DNA from: Acanthococcus lagerstroemiae
Taxonomy: Eukaryota; Arthropoda; Insecta; Hemiptera; Eriococcidae
Reading direction: 5' to 3'
DNA length: 64,000 bases
NCBI GenBank assembly: GCA_031841125.1
Contig: CM063111.1
Location: 55,985,535-56,049,534 of the forward strand
In this document: positions 1-12,800 of the stretch, piece by piece
Position numbering within the stretch: position 1 is the stretch's first letter
Layout of the letters: each line of letters opens with the position of its first letter
The notes under the pieces: generated by a model
Seen by the model: the letters and a program-made list of their open reading frames with translations, nothing else
Told to the model about the DNA's origin: nothing
Database searches by the model: none
Program-made: the position numbers and the translations under genes

Positions 1-49
1 CTGTGAAAAAAAAAAAAAAAAAAAAAATCTCGTTCATACACCTATAAAT

Positions 50-749
50 GAGTATGCTAGTTCCATAGGTAGACTTCTCCGAATTTAGGGAAATTGAGTT
101 AAGTATCGTTTCGGTTACTGTACAACACTGCCTACAACGTGACGTCATCGATTTTCAAAAAACAACAACAGAAGCGCTCCAGTATGCAAACGAAAATTGG
201 TTTAGAATCATAGGTAGACTTATCCTATGGAGAAGTCTGGGTCTGACACGATTATTGTTTTGTTTACAAAACTGTGTTTTTGATAATGAATTATTGTCAT
301 CGTGTACTAATGTAAAACAATTAGTAGTCTTTTCTTTTCAATTATTGCTCAATTTTTTATAACTATATAGCAAAAACTGAATCATGTTGCGTTTTCATTT
401 TTTGTGTATTGATGATAAAAATGTCTCATTTTGAAAGGTGATAACAACTGATAATAAATTTCCATTTTATTCCTCTTTTGCAGCCTTTTATAGCAATAAT
501 AAACAAAAATTGATAAGCAATTTCAAAACATCGTGTCAAACCCAGACTTCTCCATCTTTGAACGCCTTTTGAACACGAATCGGAGTACTTGAAAAAATTT
601 TCGACCTATATCTTCAATGTGAGCACAAAAAGTGATCCATCGCACCTATATCCAACCATTAAGCCCGAACATTAGCTGAGAAACATTTTTTTGCGTTTTC
701 TGGAAAACTAGGTTTTTGGAAAAGTCTACCTATGGAACTAGCATACTCA
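50..749. mobile_element. 700-bp inverted-repeat (MITE-like) element with 4-bp TSD
   Basis: The left end GAGTATGCTAGTTCCATAGG matches the inverse of the right end CCTATGGAACTAGCATACTC. AAAT flanks both ends (46-49 and 750-753), giving a 4-bp target-site duplication. No coding capacity is visible. A second inverted repeat lies inside it (227-555). Confidence 0.8.
227..555. repeat. Inner inverted repeat nested in the 50-749 element
   Basis: ATGGAGAAGTCTGGGTCTGA near 227 is the inverse of the sequence ending TCAAACCCAGACTTCTCCAT at 555, with one mismatch. It could be a separate nested insertion or the inner part of a long terminal repeat structure. Confidence 0.65.
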
Positions 750-753
750 AATG

Positions 754-2565
754 CTGTGTGTGACAGATCTCGTGATTTTCATTTTAAATGCGTGGGATTT
801 CTACTTATTTTCCTGTGCAAATTTTTTACTTACCTGTGCTATTATATATTCCCCATTGTTTTTTCCTATTATTGAGCCAAAATTGTGATAACTGAGAACA
901 GTTTTGGCAGGTTAACTTGGTCTAAATATTTCCGATCAAAATATCAGAAATATCGATAATATCTATCGATATTCATTTTCTCAATATCTTGCATCACTAA
1001 TCATATCCGGACTCCTAATAACCAACTAACAGCATAGCCAAAATTTCTATTAAAAAATTAAAAAACCGACCGTAAGTAAAAAGAACAAAAATATGTTGAA
1101 CTTTATATGACCAAAAATGATAAAACGACTACAAACATGACCAAGACTAAAAAAGTGACCAACTGTGATCATCACTGACGTCTGAAAGCCTGCTAAATTT
1201 GGCCAAAATTGACTCAAAAGAACCAAAAACTATACCGGAAAAAAATTTGATCGTATAAAACGGCGCTTTAATTACAATACGCTGTGATTTTAACATTGGC
1301 TTATGGTGGGCTACCGCGATGTGGCCATTTTGATAATAATACTCGGCTGAGATTATTAACCGGGATCATATTAAGCAGTGTGTATTATCCCTGGGTTATT
1401 CTTCAAAAATGTTGATATTTCAGTCCCCAGCAGTTATCTCACAAGTTATTAGTGTTGTTTTTTTCCCCAATTTTTTCATTGATAGATATGAATTCTACCT
1501 TTTCAAGGTTTCAGAAGAAAATTTGATCCACTTTTAATAGGTTAAAATTGGATTAAATATGGTAAAATGTCCATCGACATGGCTGTCCCTCTAACAATTT
1601 TTATTATTATTATTATTTTTTCCCCCCCTAAATTTTCAAGCTATACATATATTAGAACAAACTGAAAAAATACTCTGGATAAATGAACGAATGTGTTGGC
1701 TAACGTGGAAATGGCGTCTTCACACCTACTGAATGTCAGTGTTGCCAACCTTGAAAATTGTCCCTCAATTTTTTGTCTTTCGGCGTGGCTCTTTTTCAAC
1801 CAAGCACCAAGCAGGAATTGCAATAATTTTTCCTTGCAATTAATGGTCAAACTGTATATTCTCATCAGAGCAATACGGTCTGCATATCAAATCCCGATTT
1901 TTTTGTGACGAAACTCGTGCGTTCGCGTATTATTGTCCAAAATTAAGAATCATAAAAAAAGTGTTTTCCGGCATGGCCATCTTTATGCAAAGATAGATGT
2001 TCATCATCCAGAAATAATCACATGTAATTAATGGGTTAGTGTGCCCTTATCAACTCTCCATATAATTTTTTGTTTTGGATTCTACTAATCGCCGCGGAAC
2101 ACTTTTTGTTCGCTATTGTCTTTCGGCATAGAATTTCTCATGTGTCCTTCGGCTTGGCATTTATCATTTTGATTGCCATCTTACCTATATGTTGTATAGA
2201 ACGCCTCTTAACGACTCCCATCAAAAAACGTTCAAATATCCCCTACTTTCCTCCCTGAAAAAACATACCTGAAATATCAACATTTTATACCAATCGAGTA
2301 CCGAACTGTATTCATCCAAATTTACATTGAGCGGGATGAATTCATCCCTCCATCTTTGATTTTTCGTAGTGTGGTGGAATGTAAGAAACGAAGAAGTTTC
2401 AGCAAAGTATTTTTCAGTCGAGACTTTGAATGTCGAAACATGATACGTTGTCATTACCTACCATTCGATCCTTATACTAAACTATAACTGACTCTGTGCC
2501 TGGTGTCTGCACTAGTGGATTGTAACGAATATCTGCTTCTAAGTGCGACCAACTTTCATTTTCAG
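754..2565. other. AT-rich sequence with no gene found; intron 5' of the first visible exon
   Basis: I see only short open frames without homology, a TTATTA-rich patch near 1600-1620, and a polypyrimidine tract and TTTTCAG acceptor just before 2566. It is best read as intron of the corepressor gene. Confidence 0.6.
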
Positions 2566-2749
2566 CCCTCAAGTGGACGTCAATTTCTCGCCGGACAGTG
2601 CTTATCTGGACGTGTACCCCAATCAAAACGGACAATATTTCACCAACAATCTAGCCGACGAGATGTTCCAGAATGTGCGGGACGCCGACTCGATGCTGTT
2701 GTCCAGCGTGGACACGTCCAGCGAACTGAACAATCTGCCGCAGATCCAG
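2566..2749 (+). CDS. TRERF1-like: Exon a (first visible) of the ELM2-SANT gene
   Basis: The acceptor is TTTTCAG at 2559-2565 and the donor is CAG|GTAACA. The exon begins with the last base of a split codon and ends in phase 0. It encodes 61 residues starting PQVDVNFSPDSAYLDVYPNQ, an acidic and Asn-rich stretch with no recognisable domain. No plausible partner exon is visible between 1 and 2565, so the upstream exon is outside the window. Confidence 0.85.
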
Positions 2750-5700
2750 GTAACACTATTCACACCGGGGTAATTACGTAAGTAGCCATAACGCTGGACC
2801 TTGCGAATATACTTACCTTCACTTTCGCGCTGTCCACAGAGTTCCGATTTCCAGGAAATCAGCCTGGAAGAATACCAGAACGATCTGCAGCACCACCAAG
2901 ACCTGCAAGCCGTTCTCAACTCGCCCCTGCCCGTGAGCTTAGCCGAATTTTCGTACATGCAGAGCGACACCGTCATTACCAATCACGAGCCGAGCGTACC
3001 GTACTCGCAGTCGCCGTTACCGTCGCCCAGTTTTACCTATCCGACGCCGCCGGCCAGTCAAGAAGGACAATCACCCTCGTTCTGCCAGGTCTCGTCGGTC
3101 GTCCACCACACGCAGGTCTCGTCGCCGCTTTCGACCGCCTTCTACTCATCCAGCATGTCCAGTCCGGGCGCCGTCGAGGCGGCGCTCAACGAAGTGTTGC
3201 CCATGGACGTGAACCAGAACGTGTACCCGTCTCCGCCGTCTCCGTCGCCGCTGTCCGTGACGCCGGAGCCGTCGCCGGTGTCGCTGTCCACGCCTACCTT
3301 CAGCTCGCAGACCGACCTGTACCACGCGCAAGAAGACGATTCGTTGCTCTCCAACCAGAAGGACTTCGAGGAGACGTACAAATTCATCCAGAACGACCGC
3401 ATTTACGAGACGGCTGCGCAGCAGTACCAGAACGTCATACTCAACTGTAACCGACTGGTGGACGGCGATTCGCAGTACGAGGGTTGCGACGCGGGCACGA
3501 TCGCCGGCTGCGGTAGGAACGTCACGTTGCAGACGAACCACCGCGAGAACATCACGCTGTACGCGGACGACAGCGCCGACGACAGATGCAACATCACCTT
3601 CCACTCGGAGGAGCAGAGCGAGCTGACCGGGAAGGACCGGAACATGACCTTCGCGGCGGACGCGTACGATAACTGCAACGATATCGGCTTTCGGGACGGG
3701 CAGGAGTTGAGCTTTCACGACGACGGTAAGGACAGTCTGTTCTACGACAAGGACATCACCTTCCACCTGGAGGACAGGGACATCACGTTGTACGCCGAGA
3801 ACAGGGGTAACATCACGCTGCATTCGGAAAATCAGGGTCACGTTGTGCTGCATTCGGACGATCGGGGTAATATGATTATACAGGAGCGAGATAGTCTGGA
3901 CTTCCAGACAGAGGAGAACAACAACTACGAGCAGAGGATAACGTTCAGTCAGTTTGGCGGCGGCGACGGCGGGCATTCCGAGAACATCACTCTGCATATC
4001 GAGGACGCGGCGTACGACCAGAAATTAATGTTCGCCCCGGCTGCCAAAGATTACGAAGAAACTTTCGTAATAAAAACTTCGCCGAGGTAATTATAAGAGT
4101 GTAGTGAGTAGGCGTGTTGTTGGGCTCGTCGTTGCTCGCGATGATTTGCTTGTCGGTGTAATTTGAAATGTTCTTTTTTTTTTTTTTAATTTGCACACAG
4201 CGTTTCGACGGCGGCGGTGAACAATCGGAAGCGACATTTGAGCGACGATTACAAGCACAAGTTCCCGCAGAGGTCCAGGTTGCGGATACATCGGTACTCG
4301 TCGCACATGCTGCACTACACCCCGTGCCCGATGCTGAACCCGCTGAGAAACAGCGCCGGACTGTATTGGCAGGCGTCGCTGTCGGCCACGAGCAACCACA
4401 AAGGTAAGTTGGCGTCGACAGAACGTGCGATTGCGTGTGCGTTTTAGTTTGGTTCGCGTGCTGAATGCGCAAAATCATTTACCCTAGTCCGCGGGAAAGT
4501 CACCCATTTGCCAGCCTCAGTTACCGTCAGATAACCTAGAAATCCGTCAGTTACCCTTGGTTCCCCTTTAGTTACCCGGATAAGTTACCAATTTGCAACC
4601 CTCAGTTACTTTCAGATTACCCAAAAACCTGTCAGTTTTACCCTTGGTTCCCCTTTAGTTAACTGGGTAACTGGGAGGATTTAGTTATCCTCTGATTACC
4701 TGCGGAAAAGTTACCCATTTACAACCCTCAGTTACCCTCAGATTACCCAGAAGCCTGCCAGTTATCCTTGGTTCCCCTGTAGTTACCTGGGTGACCGGCG
4801 GGATTTTGCGCATCGGGTATGAGAACAAACGGGCTCTGATGTAGGGCTCCGATTATGCAGCACTCGAGGTCGTTTCCAGTTACCGTAATGTATACGGAGT
4901 GTTTTAAGAATGTGACGCCCCCCCCCCCCCCTTCAGCTGGGTATTGTAGGCAACTCATCTTAACGCCATGTAGATGAATTTCCGTGCTCGTGTGAAGAGG
5001 CAAAGATACGGAGGTTTGGAAAAATTATGTACACCACTAAAGGGAATTTTGTTCCCAGCATTGCGAATATCGCCACTTTCCTGCGTCGCCACACGTACCA
5101 AGACGAGGTGGTGAGGAGTAAGTGAAAAGCAAACTTGTTCGGCTGTGGGGAACCCAAATTGCAGCTTAGTGCTGGGAGCGCTAAGTTCGGTCTGTAGGGG
5201 ACCCCATGGTGGGTGTCCTTTGTTGGACAGCGCGCACCGGAAGCGGAACGGCGAAATGGGGGCTTGAGCTGGTCTCAAAGCGTCCCTCCAGCCACTGATG
5301 GCGATACTCGAAAGGGTAATTTCCAGGGCCGGGGGTGCGGTGTCTCAGAGGCCACTTTGGCACGCGTACACATCACCATACGTCCCACCACACCATTGCG
5401 AATACGTTTTGGTAATAAATACATATTATATATTACGAGGGATGACCCATAAGTAAGGTACACATTTTTGTATACGAGGAACCTCATGAGTTAGAAACCT
5501 GAATTTCGCATGGTGAAGCAGGGGAGCCCTGCCGATAAGAGTGGTTCATTGTCTGCGGTAATATATGGTTTCAAAAATTGAACGAACATGATAGTCTCGA
5601 CTGAAATGTACACGCCTCTCAAAATACGCAAAAAATTTGTTTTTATACTACTTGATCAGAAAGGCAATGTTTATGTTGGTGTTTTATGGGCGACAAGAAG

Positions 5701-8700
5701 CGCGTCCCTCAATATAAATCGTTTTTATATAAAAAAATTGGTGGCCAGCAATTTTGTATCGGGGAATCGAACCCGCGTCCTTTGAGACATTTGACTGAAA
5801 TGCAGCGATTGTCTCTAACCACTCGGCCGTGGAGCGAATTACGAAATAGCGACTTAAGAACGCATTTAAATATTCACAACGTAGTACAGCTGTTACCGTT
5901 CATTGTTAACCGTCGTTACGTTTTTGCTGGCCACTACCTGTGTATGCTGTTTGTGCACGTGAACAAACTGAAGACAAGACTGTGATCAACGAGCAGTCGA
6001 TTTGTCGCACTGATGAGCTCGTTTACGCCGATCGGAGTTTGAAAATTCGTGAAATTGCAGAAGCAACGAGTTTATCAAGTCAGTTGTTCACCAATTTGTG
6101 CAGGGAGATTTACAATTTCGAAAAGTTTGCGTACGCTAGGTGCCTAAACAGCTGACTCCTCAGCATAAACCAAAACGGAGCGGGATGAGGGTAATGGGCT
6201 ACCCTTCACATAGTTTTGACCTTGCACTATCGGATTACTACCTGCTCAGCTCTCTCAAACAACATCTCGGCGGAATGAAATTTGAAAACGATGAAGAAAA
6301 TGCAGAAGTCGAGACATTTTTCAAAGTCCAGCGTGTACAATTTTATGAAGGAAACAGTTTTTAAACTGAATGAGTGGTGGAAAAATTGTATCGAAATGGG
6401 CGGGAATTACGTTGAAAAATAGCTAATAGAGTCTACATTCACCATCTTGTATGATTTTTCGATTTAGTAAATTTTTCAATTTTATAGAATTTTTTGTACC
6501 TTACTTATGGGCCATCCTTCGTAGATAGTAGTGACAGCCGCTGAAAAAGAAAGAAAAAGAAAATAGAATTAGATGTACCGGATGTTCACAAAATCGGAAC
6601 AGAAGAGTGAGGCCAAGGAGTACTTTTGGCGGTCCGTGAAGAAAGACATCGTTTACGGCGAAAAAATGGCTGAGTTCGTGAGCCACTTTTCATTGAAATT
6701 TGAAGGAAAGTGTTTGTATTTAGTGTTTACAATAAATCAATTTTGTCATCAGCCTGTCTATCCAATTCTGATAATTTTTCTTTCGGTGGTTGTCGTAACT
6801 GTCTTCTGTTATTACCAAAAAGTTCCACCGGTCTAAGTAGGTATTAGCAGTTGTAATAAAAAGTAAAAAGAGTATTCTATAATTCTTGAACATAATTTCT
6901 TCAAAACCCTATATTTATTCTCTTTCAGATGCAAGGGGAGACAAACATGTCTACACATTGTAGCTGGATGAGTAGCCTACTTACTCGATTGAAGTGGGGT
7001 CGCGCATTTGAGACACCCTACACACCCTGTCACTTTATCGGCGTGAAATTTCGATATAAGGTGCATTGCAGTGACAGGCCGGAAATGTTACTCAAGTACA
7101 TTATGATCTGACCCCTCTAAATGCAGATCCACTTTACGAAATTGAGCTTCTTTTTTTATTCGAGGAAGGGCCTGCCGTAGCTATTTTTTGGGAGGAAGGG
7201 GGTAACACGGTAGAAATGTCGAACAAGATGTAACCTCCTTGAAAAGTAAAGTCACTTTTCCCATTAGCCGCATGGCTGCTAGGTTTTGTCTGGTACGGAC
7301 TCTTTGAAACATGATTAGGAGGTGGAAACACTTTCATACCTCCTGAGGTACTATTTATTTATTTACAACCTTTACTTAATCTACGAGTAGCATTAGATTG
7401 GTGCGCCCAAGCGCGGGCATAGGTCTCCCCCCTTTCTCCATCGTTCCCTATCCCTAGCTCCCCTAACCCAAAGCTTTTCCCCTATCTTTTTGAGTTCATC
7501 GTGCCACCTTGTCCGGGGTCTCCCTGGTGATTTCACACCTTCCTAGAGGTGCCAGTCCATCACCCTTCTTCCCCATCTTTCCCTCCCTTCCCTGGTTACA
7601 TGTCCCGCATAATCAAATTTTGGCTTTTCCATGATATACCTGTAATCTTGGGTTTTCATTCTTACTTCCATATTCCTCAGTCTGTCTTTCTTTTTTATAC
7701 CTATAATTGACCCTTCCATAGCAATTTGAGTTCTTGCCATTTTCATGTTTTGTGCTGCAGTAACCCACTTCTGCGCCCCGTAAGTCAAAACCGGTAGTGT
7801 ACATCCTTCCAAGATTTTTATTTTAGTTTTAAATGACATTTTATTTTTAAATATCTGTTTTAACGACCAGAAACTTCTCCAGGCCTGTGCTCTCCTCCTA
7901 TTTAATTCCTTCTCCATATTGCCCTCAAATGATATTAACTGTCCTAAATAAACTTTGATTTCTGGGAGTTTCAGTTTTTTTGTATCAGTATCGTTTTCGT
8001 TGCATTGATCTTTAGCCCTACTTTTCGACCTTCCTGTTCCAACTCGTTGGCCATTAGTTGTAGTTCCTCCCCATCCTGAGCTATTGAGGCGACGTCGTCT
8101 GCAAACCTTAGATTGCTGAGTCGGTTCCCATGTATATTCAGCCCCTTTCCCTCCCATTTTAGGTTGTGGAATACTTCCTCCAAAAGACAGTTGAACAGAT
8201 TTGTGGATAAAGGGTCCCCCTGCTTCACTCCTCTGTTGATTTCGAAGTACTGACCCATTTTGTCAAGACGTACCTTCCCCCTTGAATTTAAGTTCATTTC
8301 TTTTGTTATTCTTATCAACTTCCTCGGTGCTCCTTGTCTCCAAAGAGCTCTCCACAGTGCTGGGAGCGAAATCGAATCAAAAGCTTTTTGAAAGTCAATC
8401 AGCAGTATGTTCAGATCTTGATTAAATTCGTTCGTTTTGTTAATTCTTTGGTTTATAACAAAGATCTGATCAACTGTTGAATATCCTTTTTTGAAACCTG
8501 CCTGTTCAGAGCCTTGGTTGTTGTCCAAAATGTGGTATAGACGGTTTTTAATGAGTTTTGTGAAGAGTTTCCCAAGTTAAACTTATAGGCCTATAGTTAT
8601 TAATATCTGATTTGCCACCTTTCTCGATTAGTAACACTATTTCTGATATTTTCCATTGGATAAGGATTTTTTCTTTTAAAAGTATTAAATTGAAAATTTT

Positions 8701-9738
8701 TGTGAGTGCAGGGATCAGCTCTGCGGCGAAGCACGTGAGTTCTCTATTTCCTATACCATCTGACCCTGCAGATTTCCCCACCTTTAATTTACTCAGGGTG
8801 GGGAGGATTTCGTCTTCCAGGAATGGAAGAGTTGTGTCATTTCTTCTGCAGCTAACTCCAACTCTGAATTTGTGTACTCTTTCCCCTCTCCTTCGTATAG
8901 CTTCTGATAAAACTCAGTCGCTACCTGAGAACTATCCTGTCCCTGTCGTATTCCATTTTGCCAGAATTGTTCGCGATCTTTGGGGTCAGATTTATATCCC
9001 GGAAAATTTATTTTTTAGCTTTTCTCACTGCTCCCGAATTTTTAATAAGATCGTATAACCTTTCGGTATCGACCTTCCGAATATCCTCTCTTACTTTCTT
9101 TTTCACTATTTTTCTACGTTTCACCAGTTCTATTCTTTCTCGCAAATTTTTGTTCTTTTTTCTTGCCAAAAGATTCCTTTTCTCACATAATTTTTTGGTA
9201 GCTTCGGAAATTTTGCTATTTGTACCCCCCTTCACTTCTTCGGTTACGAACTTATTATATATCTCGAGTAAGATTTTTTCCAGTTTATCATACACCTCCT
9301 GCACATCTCTCTCTTCCTCCCAGACATTTTTGTCTAATTCGTTCCTCGGTGTTATTTTAGCTTCAGGCGGTCTAGATTCTGGAATTATTTTGTTTTTCAT
9401 GAAATCTTTCCCCTAAAATTTTTAACTTTTCCCCTTCTGAGTATCGAACGAGTCACACCTCTTCAAGTCTGTAACTTTCCTAATGTCGTTACATATCAAA
9501 TAATCTAATTCCTTTTTCGTTTTGCTGTCTGGTGAGAACCAAGTCCATTTCTTGGCTTTCCTTTTCTTGTAGAAGGAGTTCACCCCTTTCCATGAGCCAT
9601 TTTCTGTGAAGTTAAGCAGGTATTCGCCATTTCTGTTCGTTTCCTCACCTGAGCAAAGTTTACCTATACTGTTGTGGCCATTTCTATCCAAGTCTTTGCT
9701 CAATTGTACGTTTAGGTCGCCCATAATTATTGTGTAAA

Positions 9739-9811
<73 letters not shown>

Positions 9812-12800
9812 CTCAATTGTTTTTTGTAGAAGTTCATAGAACTCCTCTATTTCTTTGTCGTCTGCCTGCATTGTGGTGGAGTATACTTAAATTAATAATA
9901 GTTTTGTTTTAATGTCTGCCGCGAGTTTCAAAAGACTTATTCTCTCCGAAATACTTCTCACCTCTGTAATTTTATTTACCAGTCTTTCGTGGATATGAAA
10001 ATCTGTCTGTAACCTTTTGTGTGACCGGAGTAAAACAAGTAATTACCGTCCTCCCTTTTTTTTGCAATTTTCCCCCTATGATTCTTGGACATTCAGCTCT
10101 TCGAGATAAGCAGTTCGACCACAGTGTCCGTTTCTAGCTCCACTGAAGTGAAATTGTCTAAGATTTTGAAAAACCAGAGCGAACCAAAATTTAAATCTGA
10201 AATATAATGGGGGGAAAAAGTAGTCAACTGTTCAGATTTCGAATACTTGAAACCAGGGCTATAACTGTCCAGATTCTTGTATCAGGTGAAGGTGCAAATT
10301 TTAAGTGGGCGAATCAAATCTTTGGACGGATGAATTTGAGTAAGGGGGTAACCGTTGAGGAGCTGGAAATCAAAACGCAATCTGTCCAAAAACTAAGTTT
10401 TTCAAGAGAGCGTTTTAGAAAGCAGGACAAACTGCGTTTTGCAGTAAAATGAAATCTTGAACGGGTTTTTTGCCATAGAAAGCGTGTGAATGGAAGGAAA
10501 TTAGAGTTGGGTCGTTAATTCGCAGTGAAGTACTTCATTTCAATGAATGAACGAACTACTTCACTGACTGAGAATGAAGTAGTTAGGTCAAGATTTAAAC
10601 ACTGCTTATGAATCCGTAATCATGATGTACTTCTCAGTTTTATGTCCTTCTTCTAACTTCTTGTTCTTTGTATGTATCTCTTCGTTCTTCGCACTTCTTT
10701 CTTCATTCGCACATTAAATAATCATTGGTCGTTCTTCATTCGTTAATTTCATTTCGTTCCTTTCTTTGTGTTTGTTACACCCCACCTATTAACTCGTGGT
10801 ATCACTCTGACAATCTCGCGTACCATTCTCGCGTTTCTACTTCAGTGCTCGTTCAAATGAACCGAATGAACTACTTCACGAAGTACTTCATTCGTTTGAA
10901 GGTGAACGACTGAAGTATGTCACAAGATTGAACTAGCATTATCAACGCTAAAGGAAACCACTAGCGAAGTCGGATTCGTCGTAGAATTTTACTGTAGGAC
11001 CACCTGTTTTCTGAGGAATCAAAATTAGACTAAATTCAGGGGAGCCACTTTTCGAGAGCTGGACAAACTGCGTTTTGTAGCAAAATGAAATCTTAAGCAG
11101 GGTTTGGTACGAATGGAAGGAAGCCGCTAGCGGAATCAGATTCATCGTAGAATTTCACCAGAGGACTGCCTGCTTTCAGAGACATCAATCTCATGCCCAT
11201 ATCTTGATCAACCTCCCAGGCCCTTCACAATTGTATAACTTTGTGATCATTCTGCAACAGTAATTTTCCGCGAATTTCACACAATTTTGGACAAACTGCG
11301 GTTTGCTATCCAGCTCCTCAGTTATGTTTCTCTTTTGGCAGAGGGGTAAATCGCAAGGGGCCAAGGAGGCATTATCCTCAACTGCATTCCCTCTTTGGTT
11401 ACAGCACTGCTCAGGAACGAATTCACAACCATCATTGCAGTTAGTAACGCGAAAGATTTATCCAACTGCTGGACGTTATTGAAATACAAAAACGGGCCAA
11501 AATGGCGGAAAGGGAAGAGAATGGATCCGGAGTTTTCCAATGACAGAAAATTATTGATTTTGCCAAATGTGAAGTTTTCTGATCTATGAAGAAATCCAGT
11601 CTGCGCATGTTAGCTTTTTAGTTATAAGGTTTTCAGGGCTATAGGGAAACGACTTTTGACAGGGGAGGGAGGCTCCAGTTCAAATTTTTTCTACTAAAAA
11701 CTGAAATTTCTGGATCATGAAGCAAGAAAAGAAAAGAAACTGCTTATAACGTGTTTAATTATGCCAACTGTAGCTTGTGAGATTTTTCTAATTATGGGGA
11801 AGGGGAGCTTCAACTAAAGTCTAAAATTTCAAGATCAACGAGAAAGAAAACATAATTGCAACCATTTTTAATTTTGCCGGCTGCAGCTGCACAATTTGCT
11901 AACTTTTGAAAATTGCGAATTTTCGGCGTGTTTCATTCCTCTCTCCGTATATGCTTTTCGAAATCAAATAGCAAAACGAATGTTCATCGCTCCTGTAATT
12001 TTGCGAGCTGATGTCTCAGTATTACTAACCTTCTGTTTCTATCTGTGATTTCGCCAACTGACAAGTCTGCTAGTGAAACCAGTCTGTAATATTCATACTA
12101 ATTGTCCGCCATTTGTAGGTAATTTTTACTTTCCATCAGTGTTGCAAGTAAAGAATCACTTAACTCAGTGTACACTCGTCATTTGTAATTCAATTCGCGA
12201 TTATCGGTCAGGAAGAAAAAAGTTTTTTTATCCACGACGACTTCGGATCAAGCCGTCACATCGTAAAAAATAATATGTTTTACTTCGAATTCGAATGCAG
12301 CAACAACATGGCTAGGGTGTTAATAGAATTGCATATTTGCAACGCCGTAAATATTACACAGACTCACCTCGAAATGTTATTAAAATTGCATACTCAAAAC
12401 GCCGTAAATCCGTCATAATGCTGTTTTCGTTCGTTCAAAACACGGTACAATATAAAGGCGAAAATCGTGTCCGCAGTTATGTAATAGTACGCGGCTACGC
12501 CACCATGTAGCGCCACTGCAAAAAACTCTAGCCGTATCGTCGTTGATATGGAAAAAACTGCATAGCACTCCTGTGAATTCCTCATTTTACGTCATTTTAC
12601 GTCGAATGTTTTAATTTGATTGCGATTTCAAGCGAATTCCTTTGAAATCCCGTGTTTTGTTACATTTTACAAGTCCGGCTATGCCTCGAACGAAGAAAAG
12701 GTATGAAAATGAATAAGGCAGATTCGATCCATAGACGGAACTGATGTTCTTTCTTAACAAGCCCGTAACTAAAGAGGGGCTGAAGGAGGCTTAGGCCCCC

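Larger units (their letters stand above)
5436..6521 (+). mobile_element. Mariner-like element, internally deleted and interrupted
   Basis: The terminal inverted repeats begin CGAGGGATGACCCATAAGTA on the left and CGAAGGATGGCCCATAAGTA (inverse) on the right, each flanked by TA, the Tc1/mariner target duplication. Inside are transposase remnants: an N-terminal helix-turn-helix-like part (5990-6180), then a C-terminal part with HSFDLALSDYYLLSSLKQHL near 6210-6270 and LNEWWKNCIEMGGNYVEK ending in TAG near 6420. The central catalytic region is missing and frames shift, so it is not autonomous. A tRNA-like repeat is inserted at about 5645-5985. Confidence 0.88.
7350..10180 (-). mobile_element. RTE-like non-LTR retrotransposon, decayed
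   Basis: Read on the minus strand, the order is endonuclease, linker, reverse transcriptase, C-terminal domain and a short tandem TAAA-type tail near 7350. Recognisable pieces include YTIIMGDLNVQ, KKWTWFSPDS and LDYLICNDIR (APE-type endonuclease), GKSAGSDGI, NNYRPISL, FQKAFDSI, GVKQGDPLS and LRFADDVAS (reverse transcriptase motifs), TYGAQKWV, and near the end GRPRTRWHDEL. Several frameshifts and stops separate these. The last motifs are typical of RTE elements of insects; I assign the clade by memory of motifs only. The 5' limit is approximate. Confidence 0.85.

Noticed and set aside
2070..2258. 62-codon hydrophobic frame that could be a membrane peptide
   Set aside because: AT-rich sequence often gives Leu/Ile/Phe-rich frames. 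There is no homology, splice context or start context.
3146..3997. 283-codon minus-strand frame, Val/Arg-rich
   Set aside because: It is the shadow of exon b on the opposite strand; the plus frame splices correctly into the ELM2-SANT gene.
5750..5840. A functional tRNA gene on the minus strand
   Set aside because: A and B boxes are present but stems are poorly paired, the sequence is embedded in a repeat, and a second diverged copy exists at 37.2 kb.
8612..9416. Plus-strand frames of 148 and 152 codons
   Set aside because: They lie opposite the RTE-like element, whose minus-strand motifs are clear.
9730..9912. Frame encoding a Leu-Ser run
   Set aside because: It is the plus-strand translation of the (TC)n microsatellite.
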